Source: Negativicutes bacterium
GTDB taxonomy: Bacteria; Bacillota_C; Negativicutes; Acidaminococcales; Acidaminococcaceae
Assembly (NCBI GenBank): GCA_009930275.1
Contig: RZYP01000074.1
Coordinates: 1-8,784 of the forward strand
Length of the DNA stretch: 8,784 nucleotides
Reading direction: 5' to 3'
How positions within the stretch are numbered: the stretch's first letter is position 1; each line of letters begins with the position of its first letter. The notes below the pieces were generated by a model that was not told the origin of the DNA, ran no database searches, and saw only the letters and a program-made list of their open reading frames with translations. Positions 1 to 7,900 of the stretch are shown here, in pieces. A program made the translations under genes and the position numbers.

Positions 1-24
1 ACTTCAGATTTTGCAATCTGAAGT
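1..24 (-). terminator. Perfect hairpin at the left edge, possible terminator of the 67-1476 gene
   Basis: Arms ACTTCAGATT (1-10) and AATCTGAAGT (15-24) are perfect reverse complements around a 4-nt loop, giving a 10 bp stem. It begins 43 nt beyond the stop of the minus-strand gene at 67, which suits a terminator for that gene. The U tract that would confirm it lies outside the window. Reading on the plus strand, the bases after the hairpin (GGCCGGTC) are not T-rich, so a plus-strand terminator is unlikely. It could also be one end of a repeat cut by the window edge. Confidence 0.4.
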
Positions 25-66
25 GGCCGGTCTTGTTAATATTCATGCCTTTTTAACCCTATCCTG

Positions 67-1476
67 TTAATGGATATTGCTTTTAATCCTCCACAGAAGA
101 TAATCCAAATCAGTTTTTTGCTTATCATCAGGGCGCTGTTGGGGGTGAAGTATGGCACTGTTAATAAATTCTTCATTTCCGCTAAACATAATAAGCGATC
201 CGTATCCTTCCCAAGTATAGGAAATTTGTCTTGCGTCGCTGCTGACAGCGGGAGTGCCAAGTCTTTCATTAAGATGTATCAGCATCTGAGCCTTATCCGA
301 CGTATTTGAGGCAGGATTCAGAACCAGAATGTTACGTTTAGCTTTTAAATGTTTTATCAGTCTCTTTATATCTTCTTCAGTCAAAGCATACTTGTCATGA
401 GCAAAAATTATTAAGTCGGCTTCAGTCGCAAGATTATCGGAAGCAAAAGTCCAGAAGTTACGTCCCAGCAAAACAAATAAATTGAAATGACCGCCGTCGT
501 CGCAATTGCCCCATACTGCCTGGGAATATTTTTCATAGGCGAGAATACTCGGTTTCTGCCATTGCTCATATATTTTTGCATCGGCAATTTGTGCTTCCCC
601 CGTTAGCCAGGCAACGGAATTCAACCAAAACCTGTAATTATCCGCATAGTTGCAGAAGGCATCACCCCACATATTCTGGTCACCAACCACAACTATCCGC
701 CCTCGCCCGTAATTTTTTGCTGACATTACAGCCAGTTTGCCAGTTCTTTCGCCTTGATCCAAGACCCAGTTGCCGTAAAAACCGGGCGTATCCCCCTCGC
801 CATAAGGATGAACAATCCACTGATCTCCCCACGCTTGGTCGGAAGTGAACGCCACTCCGTAGCGATCGTCAACCGAGCCGCCCGTCATTATCGCGATAGC
901 GTTGACGCCCTGCGTAACAGGATGCGGCTTAAACCTGTCAATAACTATCCAGCCATTACCATTTGCTAAAGTCTGAGGAACAACATCGCAAGCCGTTTCC
1001 GTTGTAACGTCCATAGCCAACTCGTCAAATAGCTGCGTTAGCTTATACGCATGATAGTAGCAGTTTGAATGATCGGTAACCACTAAAAGCCCGCCGCCGC
1101 CTTCAACATATTGTTTGATGGCCTTGATTTCCGACATTCGAAATGGCGGCATATCCATGCTGGTCAGGTTAATAAACAGCATATCCGCGTCAGCAAGTGT
1201 TTTCTTTGCCAGTGGCCCGCTGGTAATTTCGTCAACAGTTGCTCCCCTGCTTTCCAGGTAACGTAACAAATGACGAAAACCATATACGTTATGGTAGTTA
1301 TACATATCTGCATCCGAAGGTATATTTATATAATTATGCGAATGATAGGAATCAACAACGATTTTGATTGGTTTCTCAAGTGGTTTCCGGGACGCCGAGA
1401 CAACATTTCCTTCAAATAGCCCCAGTATTAAAACAAAAAAAGCAATCAACAAAAACCTAAATACCCTTTTCAACAT
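67..1476 (-). CDS. Exported protein with ThuA/class I glutamine-amidotransferase-like fold (DUF4350-like), function unknown
   Basis: The 469-residue protein starts at ATG 1474-1476. The reading frame is open further upstream to 1509, but GGGAGG at 1484-1489 lies 7 nt before this ATG and would itself be translated from the longer start. Residues 1-28 form a signal peptide: basic MLKR, a hydrophobic core around residues 6-21, then VSA/S as a likely signal peptidase I site. Residues about 37-295 look like a flavodoxin/ThuA-type alpha/beta domain. Visible marks are YVEGGGGLLVVTDHS (123-137), the alternating strand GRGRIVVVGDQNMWGD (257-272) and FWLNSVAWL (283-291). A second alpha/beta-like segment, about 325-450, contains ADLIIFAHDKYAL. 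I cannot assign an amidotransferase catalytic triad, so enzymatic activity is unproven. The gene is divergent from the mannose operon, so an extracytoplasmic link to the glycan made there is possible but only inferred. Confidence 0.8.
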   Translation of the reverse strand: MLKRVFRFLLIAFFVLILGLFEGNVVSASRKPLEKPIKIVVDSYHSHNYINIPSDADMYNYHNVYGFRHLLRYLESRGATVDEITSGPLAKKTLADADMLFINLTSMDMPPFRMSEIKAIKQYVEGGGGLLVVTDHSNCYYHAYKLTQLFDELAMDVTTETACDVVPQTLANGNGWIVIDRFKPHPVTQGVNAIAIMTGGSVDDRYGVAFTSDQAWGDQWIVHPYGEGDTPGFYGNWVLDQGERTGKLAVMSAKNYGRGRIVVVGDQNMWGDAFCNYADNYRFWLNSVAWLTGEAQIADAKIYEQWQKPSILAYEKYSQAVWGNCDDGGHFNLFVLLGRNFWTFASDNLATEADLIIFAHDKYALTEEDIKRLIKHLKAKRNILVLNPASNTSDKAQMLIHLNERLGTPAVSSDARQISYTWEGYGSLIMFSGNEEFINSAILHPQQRPDDKQKTDLDYLLWRIKSNIH

Positions 1477-1483
1477 GGAAACG

Positions 1484-1489
1484 CCTCCC
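1484..1489 (-). promoter_or_regulatory. Ribosome binding site that fixes the start at 1476
   Basis: GGGAGG on the minus strand lies 7 nt before the ATG at 1476. Its position inside the longer open frame argues for the shorter protein. That shorter protein also begins with a textbook signal peptide. Confidence 0.75.
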
Positions 1490-1526
1490 ACTCTTCCTGG
1501 AAAATTCAAACTATTCTAACTTTTTT

Positions 1527-1555
1527 ATTCTATGTCTGCTATTTTTCTCCTGCAA
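1527..1555 (-). promoter_or_regulatory. Candidate sigma-A promoter for the exported-protein gene
   Basis: On the minus strand, TTGCAG (1550-1555) and TAGAAT (1527-1532) are separated by exactly 17 bp. The -10 differs from consensus at one base, while the -35 matches only in its first three. Transcription would begin near 1520, about 44 nt before the ATG. The region is AT-rich, so chance matches are easy and the call is tentative. Confidence 0.35.
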
Positions 1556-1587
1556 TATCTCATATATATGTCATCATAGCTTCACAT

Positions 1588-1616
1588 TTTACGCATCCGG
1601 ACGCAGATGTTATACT
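1588..1616 (+). promoter_or_regulatory. Candidate extended -10 promoter of the plus-strand mannose operon
   Basis: TTTACG (1588-1593) and TATACT (1611-1616) are spaced by 17 bp. A TG at 1608-1609, one base before the -10, makes it an extended -10 element. The expected start is near 1623, giving a leader of about 40 nt to the ATG at 1665. The spacer contains a near-palindrome, GCATCCGGACGC (1593-1604), that could be an operator. Confidence 0.5.
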
Positions 1617-1664
1617 ATTATTAGAATATTTAAGTTATTTTAGTGAACGGAGGTGTGAATTTCG

Positions 1665-2711
1665 ATGATTTCTGTTATTCTGGCCGGCGGAAAAGGCAAC
1701 AGATTGTGGCCTAGGAGCCGCTGCCGTTTTCCCAAACAACTTTGTCGCCTGGTCGGTGAACAATCAATGCTGGATGCTACAATTACCCGTCTTATCGGGA
1801 TTGGCTCAACTAAGGTAATCATAATAACCAACGACTCAATTCTAGAAGCCACCAAGACTTTGGTAAACAAACGCCCCGACTCCGCAATGGTCGAAATCTT
1901 GAGCGAACCCGAAGGCCGCAACACCGCTCCAGCCATCGGCTTAATCCTTTCTGCACTTAACTTGGAAAGTATCAACGAAATTATTGGCATTTTCCCCGCT
2001 GATCACTACATACCCGAAACACCTGCTTTTTCTCAATGCATTGCCAGCGCTATTGCCACCGCCGGCATGGGGCTGTTAGTAACACTTGGTATTACACCGA
2101 CGCAACCGGAAACCGGTTATGGCTACATCGAAAAAGATTTACAGCAAGGCACAATACTTCCCAACGTCTATAAGGTACGCTCTTTCTGCGAAAAACCAGA
2201 TGTTCTCACCGCGCAAAACTATATAGCTTCCGGCCGTTATCTTTGGAATTCCGGCATCTATATAGGCCAGGTCAAAACATTGCTCAATGAGTATTCCCGC
2301 CACCTCCCAGCAGTTTTCGCTGAAATATTAAAGGGATCTGGTCCTTACCTTCAAGCGTATGACAAACTGCCAAGTATAAGTCTGGACAACGCTATTTCTG
2401 AAAAAAGCAATGTCATGGCCGTCGTAGAAAGCAACTTTCATTGGCATGATCTCGGCAGCTGGGAATCCTTCAAAGGCTTATTTGCCAGTGATGCCGAGGG
2501 CAACTGCTGTATCGGCAATGATATCCTTACACTGAAAAGCAAGGACTGTCTCATCGGTCAAGAGAGTAAAACCGTTGTGTTATATGATGTTGATAACCTG
2601 CTCGTGATAGAAACAAATGAAATTGTATTTGTAACAAAGCGGGAAAAGGGCCAGGATATGCGTCAAGTAGTGGAAATGCTTAAAGAAAAAGGCCGGGCTG
2701 ATTTATTATAA
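1665..2711 (+). CDS. manC: Mannose-1-phosphate guanylyltransferase (GDP-mannose pyrophosphorylase)
   Basis: The enzyme makes GDP-mannose and pyrophosphate from mannose-1-phosphate and GTP in the cytoplasm. The 348-residue protein shows the family motifs in order: LAGGKGNRLWPRSR (6-19) with FPKQ (22-25) for nucleotide binding and catalysis; EPEGRNTAPAI (81-91); FPADHYI (110-116); GYGYIE (151-156); FCEKP (174-178); WNSGIY (194-199); and HDLGSW (261-266). The tail (about 280-345) matches the short C-terminal part of single-function enzymes; there is no fused phosphomannose-isomerase cupin, so this is the short form of about 350 residues. The ATG has GGAGGTG at 1649-1655, 9 nt upstream. It is first in an operon with the GT4 gene 16 nt downstream, which suggests dedicated GDP-mannose supply. 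The motif usually seen as SIDYAVMEK reads SLDNAISEK here, a mild departure. The symbol follows common usage for this activity. Confidence 0.93.
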   Translation: MISVILAGGKGNRLWPRSRCRFPKQLCRLVGEQSMLDATITRLIGIGSTKVIIITNDSILEATKTLVNKRPDSAMVEILSEPEGRNTAPAIGLILSALNLESINEIIGIFPADHYIPETPAFSQCIASAIATAGMGLLVTLGITPTQPETGYGYIEKDLQQGTILPNVYKVRSFCEKPDVLTAQNYIASGRYLWNSGIYIGQVKTLLNEYSRHLPAVFAEILKGSGPYLQAYDKLPSISLDNAISEKSNVMAVVESNFHWHDLGSWESFKGLFASDAEGNCCIGNDILTLKSKDCLIGQESKTVVLYDVDNLLVIETNEIVFVTKREKGQDMRQVVEMLKEKGRADLL

Positions 2712-2727
2712 AAAGGAGCGTGAAGAA

Positions 2728-3876
2728 ATGGTTGTTCTTAATCTCAGCACCTATTTACCCCAGGAATGCGGCATCGCGACTTTTTCAACAGATTTACGCA
2801 AAAGCTTACTGCCACAAGGGCATAAATTTGAAATTATAGCGATTTCTGACAAGGAAGAAGGTTATAGTTATCAGGAAGAAGTCGTATGCAAAATGTATAA
2901 ACATAACAGAAACGATTATATCCGTGCGGCGGAATTTGCCAATACGCGTTCTGATGTTGAGCTTGTTGTGATACAGCATGAATATGGGATTTTTGGCGGT
3001 CCCGATGGCAACTATGTCCTGGACTTCGCTCAGCACCTGACTAAGCCTTTTATCATCATAACTCACTCTGTTCTGCCCAAGCCGAGGGAACAGCAGCAAT
3101 ATATCCTGCATAGACTCTGTCAAATGGCGGCCGGAATTGTCTGTATGACAAACAGTTCCGCAAATTTACTGCACACCTTATATAATGCGCACAGTGAATT
3201 AATCACCATAATACCGCACGGGGTCCCCGTATTCAAACAACATCATCAGGAAGACTTGAAGAAAAAGTATGGCTGCGAAGGCAGGCAAATAATAACTACC
3301 TTCGGCTTAATAGGCCCCGGCAAAGGTTTGGAAACGGGTATAAAAGCTCTCGCTGAAGTAGCCGCCCTCCATCCTTCTGCACTATATTTGATTTTAGGAA
3401 AAACTCACCCCAATCTTATCAAAAGCGAGGGTGAAAGCTACCGTAATATGCTAAGGGAACTGACAAGCAGTTTAGGCTTGGATAATAATGTAGAATTTGT
3501 TAATAAATTTCTGACAGACGACGAACTAGGCGAATATCTGCACATGACAGATATTTATCTCAGCCCTTATCCCAACCGTGATCAGGCAGTAAGCGGCACA
3601 ATGGCTTTCGCGCTTGGCTGCGGTCTTGCTATTGTTTCAACTGCTTATGCTTATGCTCAGGAGGTCCTTGCCGAGGGGCGCGGCCTCTTAGCACAAACGA
3701 ACGAGCCTCATGAAATGGCTACCCTTATGAATCAAATTCTCGAAAACCGGAAGCTGCAAAACGCTTTGCAGAGCAAAGCTCTCACTTTAGGCGAAACTTT
3801 GGTATGGCCGGCAGTCGGCAAAAAATATAGCGACTTTTTTGCCAAAATTCTCAATTCTTACAAGAAAAATTCTTAA
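2728..3876 (+). CDS. GT4-family (GT-B fold) glycosyltransferase, probably GDP-mannose-dependent
   Basis: This 382-residue protein is a cytoplasmic GT-B transferase with no signal peptide or membrane segment. The N-terminal half carries ECGIATF (13-19), HEYGIFGG (84-91), HSVLPKP (113-119) and IPHG (162-165). The C-terminal Rossmann half carries GLIGPGKGLE (193-202), where GT4 enzymes have the loop that binds the donor phosphate. It is followed by YPNRDQAVSGT (281-291) and STAYAYAQEVLAEGRG (304-319). The DQAVSGT and STxYxxAxExLxxGRG pattern marks a particular GT4 branch that I recall being joined to a toroid domain in other bacteria. The donor is inferred to be GDP-mannose because manC precedes it; the sequence does not prove the sugar. 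AAAAGGAG at 2711-2718 serves the ATG. The downstream gene begins 14 nt after its stop and probably acts with it. Confidence 0.87.
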   Translation: MVVLNLSTYLPQECGIATFSTDLRKSLLPQGHKFEIIAISDKEEGYSYQEEVVCKMYKHNRNDYIRAAEFANTRSDVELVVIQHEYGIFGGPDGNYVLDFAQHLTKPFIIITHSVLPKPREQQQYILHRLCQMAAGIVCMTNSSANLLHTLYNAHSELITIIPHGVPVFKQHHQEDLKKKYGCEGRQIITTFGLIGPGKGLETGIKALAEVAALHPSALYLILGKTHPNLIKSEGESYRNMLRELTSSLGLDNNVEFVNKFLTDDELGEYLHMTDIYLSPYPNRDQAVSGTMAFALGCGLAIVSTAYAYAQEVLAEGRGLLAQTNEPHEMATLMNQILENRKLQNALQSKALTLGETLVWPAVGKKYSDFFAKILNSYKKNS

Positions 3877-3890
3877 AAGAGGTACAATTT

Positions 3891-4931
3891 ATGCCAGATT
3901 ACCGACACTTGCTCGCCATGACCAACGAAAACGGCCTTCTGCAGTTTTCGCAAAAATCAATCCCAGATTTGCGCAGCGGCTATACTTTGGACGATAACGC
4001 CCGTGCGCTCATGGTCAGTCTGCATATGGAAGATAATAGCCGTGATGATTATGCAAGGCTTTATCTGGATTATCTTGAAAAGTCCCAATTAACAAATAAG
4101 ACCTGGTCGAATTTTCTGCTCGACGGGCGTTATTCATCGCGTTTTGATTCTGAAGACAGCATCGGCAGAGCCTTGATGGCCTGCAGTGCCGCCACGCTTT
4201 CCCCGCAACCCGATATCCGCAGAAGAGCCAGCATAATTTTAATAAACAACATAAAAACAGCACGCGGCTTTTCTTCTCCGCGTGCTGTTGCCAATACTTT
4301 GATTGCCTTGTGCAAAGCGCAAGTCCCTGAGCTTGAAAAGGATCGTCCGGAACTTGTTGATAGGCTCTCCGTTCATCTGCTCAACCTTTACGCTCAGACA
4401 AAAGGCTCAAACTGGCAATGGTTTGAGAATTACTTGACTTATTGCAACGCCAGCCTACCCCAATCACTCTTCTGCGTCTATTCCTTTAACGGCAATAAAC
4501 GCTGCCTGCAGACAGCCTATGATACGCTGAGCTTTTTAACAGACATTCTTTTCAGCAAAGGATATCTGAATGTTATCGGCAACAAGGGCTGGTCTTTCAG
4601 AAACCGGCCAACGGCTTGTTTTGACCAACAACCGGTTGATGCCGCCTCCATAGCTTTCGCCTGCTGGGAAGCGTACCACGCTTTGGGCCGAGATGAATAC
4701 CTTGATCTCATCAAGCTGGCCTACCGGTGGTATCACGGAGAAAATATCAATAAAATGCCGCTTTATGACCCGGTTACAGGTGGTTGCTATGATGCTCTCA
4801 CGCCAGACGGCGTTAATCTCAATCAAGGGGCCGAAGCAACCCTATCCCTCATTTTCACAACCATTCTTTTCAAAGGCGGACTTGGACCGGACTTCCATTC
4901 AATAAAAACTGTTCCTGAAGCTACTCCTTAG
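3891..4931 (+). CDS. Predicted (alpha/alpha)6-toroid carbohydrate-active protein, partner of the GT4 enzyme
   Basis: The 346-residue soluble protein is mostly helical, with repeated acidic and aromatic motifs of the kind found in (alpha/alpha)6-barrel glycosidases and epimerases. Visible blocks are SGYTLDDNARALM (29-41), RYSSRFDSEDSIGRAL (80-95), SNWQWFENYLTYCNASLP (173-190), FDQQPVDA (244-251), YDPVTGGCYDAL (292-303) and NQGAEATLSL (311-320). DDNAR, SED and the WQWFE stretch are candidate sugar-binding or catalytic sites, but I cannot assign a reaction. AAGAGGT at 3877-3883 lies 7 nt before the ATG. The tight linkage to the GT4 gene, and my recollection of single proteins carrying both domains elsewhere, suggest the two work as a pair. 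The 3' end overlaps the convergent GH130-fusion gene by 11 bp. A strong 12 bp inverted repeat (4256-4289) lies inside the coding region. Glycosidase, epimerase and non-catalytic glycan-binding roles all remain possible. Confidence 0.8.
   Translation: MPDYRHLLAMTNENGLLQFSQKSIPDLRSGYTLDDNARALMVSLHMEDNSRDDYARLYLDYLEKSQLTNKTWSNFLLDGRYSSRFDSEDSIGRALMACSAATLSPQPDIRRRASIILINNIKTARGFSSPRAVANTLIALCKAQVPELEKDRPELVDRLSVHLLNLYAQTKGSNWQWFENYLTYCNASLPQSLFCVYSFNGNKRCLQTAYDTLSFLTDILFSKGYLNVIGNKGWSFRNRPTACFDQQPVDAASIAFACWEAYHALGRDEYLDLIKLAYRWYHGENINKMPLYDPVTGGCYDALTPDGVNLNQGAEATLSLIFTTILFKGGLGPDFHSIKTVPEATP
4253..4289 (-). terminator. Intrinsic-terminator-like hairpin for the minus-strand operon, inside the toroid gene
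   Basis: AACAGCACGCGG (4256-4267) and CCGCGTGCTGTT (4278-4289) form a perfect 12 bp GC-rich stem around a 10-nt loop. Read on the minus strand, the stem runs into TTTTTATGTT, a U tract that starts in its last two bases. On the plus strand no T run follows, so the signal is directional. It lies about 630 nt beyond the stop of the GH130-fusion gene at 4921, and I found no better candidate between them. It is embedded in codons for residues 122-133 of the opposing protein. Confidence 0.6.
4921..4931. other. Tail-to-tail overlap of the two convergent operons
   Basis: The plus-strand stop TAG (4929-4931) and the minus-strand stop TAG (reading 4923 to 4921) lie within one shared 11 bp stretch, CTACTCCTTAG. 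No intergenic space remains for a conventional terminator. Confidence 0.95.
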
Positions 4932-7900
4932 CGCTGATGACGCGATATTTATCCGGAATCAAATCCGACACTTTAGCCTTAGCTACGCCAATACTTGTAT
5001 CCGCCGCACCGTAATAAACCAATACTTCATCATTATCATCAAGCACATCCTTATCTGCTGCCGGCACTGCTCCGCAAGTGAAGACCACGTTAGGAACCCA
5101 CGCGCCTTTTTCGCCCAATTCAAAATCTTTCTCCGGCTCCAGAACGGCATTGGGCGAACGATACAGCACCTTATGCGGATCTTGTAAATCTACGAGTATT
5201 ACGCCAAGACGGTAAATGTAGCTGTAATCAACCCCATGATAAATTAATAGCCATCCATATTTGGTTTTAATAGGCTGCGAACCCGCGCCTATTTTTTTTG
5301 AATCCCATATTCTGCCCGGACGCGGACCCATAATTATATACTGCCTTTCTGATTCGTAACTGCCCAGCTTATCAATATAGACTGCCCACATCGAGGGATC
5401 TATGCGATGAAATAAAACATATTTTCCCTTGATTTTTTCCGGGAATATTATGCCGTCCTTATCCCAGATGTTTTCGAAAGGCAACCCATCACGCCGCCAG
5501 CGGTCAAATCTTCTTTGCAGGAAATCTTTGACTCTAATTGAAGCAACAGCTATTTGCGCAATATTGCCATCATAAGCAGTATACATCATCAAAATTCTGT
5601 TATCGATTACAACTATCCTCGGGTCTTCGCATCCTTTTTCTTCCTGCGGCAAAACCGGTGAAAAAATCGGTTCCGGCAATCTTTCCAAAACACGGTAACC
5701 ATCTGTAATTGCCAGCCCAATCCTTGATATCCCATCTTTACCAACTGCGCGATAAAAAAGATAAACTTTATCCTGCAACCTAAGAGCGCCCGGGTTGAGC
5801 ACATATTTTGATTCCCAATCATTGCCGACAAGTGGCTCTAACAAGGGTTTATCATTGCAGCGTTGGAATGGTTTGCTAGGTTCCTCTGTAATTTCCTGGA
5901 TAATTACATCTACGCCTTTTGGAGGGGCAGACATCAAAGAATCGAGCAAAGTCTTTTCTCCATTGCCTTTTTCAATAAACCGGTAAACCCTGCGCATGAT
6001 TTCATCCTGACCGTATCCTAATTCACTATACATACTCTCAATGAAGCAATGGTTAAACCAGCGGGCTTCCACACTTGAATACATTGCCCGCGGTATTCCT
6101 TCACCGCCTTTGAAACTGGCAGATCCCCAGCTCCAGGCAGTACAAGTCAAAAAGGTGCCATCCTTCATAACCTGGCACAAACCATGCCCTTCAGCCATAA
6201 GTCGCAGTAGACGGGCACATTTGGCATTTCCGTCCGCCGCCACTTTTCCCGCGAGGCTATTGATAATTTTTACAATTTCACGATGATGCACATTCTCAAA
6301 AAGATTATTCGCAGAAAAATCTCCCCCGGCCCGCGAATTTGACATAGCATTCAAAATCTTGCTGCCGATATTTTTACGTTCTCTTATAATCTGCTCAGTA
6401 AACGAAGTAAAATGTCTTGCGCTTGCGAGGCAGCGAAGAATTGCGGTAAAATATCTTATTTTAGGATACTTGCCTCCTTTACCCCTTGCGGTATTGCGCA
6501 CAGTCAAACGCCCTGTAACATAATTTAGTTCACATATATTGGGATGGCACAATATTGAGAAGGGCAACTTATTACTGATAATTACCGGTTTTATTTTTAT
6601 TTTTTCAAAACTATTTGGACGAATAAAAGAAAATACTTTGTCCACATAATTATCCGAAATATATCTATCTTCAACCACGCCAAGATAGGTCATTGCATCG
6701 CGAACATCAATAACGGCCAGCATATCGGAAACCTTACTGTATTTTAAAGGAATCATCAAGTTTACCGGCGGATAATGGATAAGTAAGTCACGCAAAATAA
6801 AATCCTTTACGACCAATATTTTTTCCTGACGCAAAATTGAAAAAAGTTTTTCAACAAATTGTTCTGTGCCTTCTTTCGTCGTCAGATCGCCCGGCAAAAG
6901 CTCATTTAAGGCACTTTCTAGTTCTTCCATGAAATTACTTACTGCGCCAATTGCATCAGCAGTGCTGTAATCTTTGCGCAGTTTCAAGCCTTTGACAATG
7001 AATTTCTCGAAATTATTTTCATATTTTTGCCGCAGTAAATTAAAGACGCTTTCAACATAAGCTACCCGCTCATCCTTGCCTTTAATTTCTCTGGGAACGA
7101 CAACCGGCTTGCCCGGCACATATTCCATATACCCTAAAGGAACAAGTACCGGTTTGAATTTCTCTGCCTGCAAGACCCAGCGTTTGCTCATCTCCACTCT
7201 CTGCTTCCAGAATTGCTCAGTTATCTGCCTGCAAATTAACCCTATTTTATGAATCGCGAGAGAATACCGTTCTCTTTCCGGAAAATCTTTCACCATCTCT
7301 CTGAAATTATTAATCTGCAAGATATTACTAGCTACGCGTCCGTTATAGAGCGCCGCTAATGCCCATAAGGCCTCGCCGCTTTCCTTATCTTTTCCCTCGG
7401 CAAAGGCATATTCTGTCAGCAGGCAGCAAACGCCTTTAACCCAAAGCTCGTCCCGCATACTAAAAGCTCCCGGCTCAGTCGATGCTAAACATTTTATCTC
7501 TTCAACCATATCGACAGGCAGGGCAGATTGCAATACGCCGGCAAATTCTGTCGTGAGGCACTTGAATTCAGCCAAAAGCATATCTACAGGAAATTCCACT
7601 ATTTCCAACGGCCCGTTCTCTCTTCTTGCTAATACATCAGGAACTTTTATGACCAAATGCTCTTTAAGCCAAAAATCCTGATCACGCTTGATACATTCGG
7701 ATAACATCATTGCATTTTCAAAAAATATTAAATTAGCCCTCTTGGGGTCGGCCAGAATAGTTTTTGCTCCCAATTGGACTTCACATATCATCTTTCCCCA
7801 GACAAGTGCTCGTGTAATTGCCCAGATATCAAACCCGTAGCCGTCTATAAATCCGCTCCAAAACTTGGCTTCTTCCGCCAATTCTTCAACAAAGCTATGG

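Noticed and set aside
1477..1509. Upstream extension of the exported-protein reading frame to an ATG at 1509
   Set aside because: The extra 11 residues would be encoded by the ribosome binding site itself (GGGAGG at 1484-1489), and the start at 1476 gives a normal signal peptide.
1521..1526. T6 tract in the divergent intergenic region, considered as a terminator
   Set aside because: No hairpin precedes it on the plus strand, and no plus-strand gene ends upstream of it within the window.
1640..1990. 116-residue minus-strand open frame over the start of manC
   Set aside because: It lies opposite clear manC motifs, shows no recognisable domain and has no convincing ribosome binding site.
2806..3123. 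105-residue minus-strand open frame inside the GT4 gene
   Set aside because: It is a shadow of a well-supported glycosyltransferase gene with no family resemblance.
4877..4894. Short direct repeat CGGACTT near the end of the toroid gene
   Set aside because: Two 7-base copies within coding sequence are expected by chance and have no link to an element boundary.
6590..6607. T-rich run on the plus strand, considered as a terminator
   Set aside because: No stable GC-rich hairpin precedes it; the run is explained by Lys and Ile codons of the fusion protein on the minus strand.
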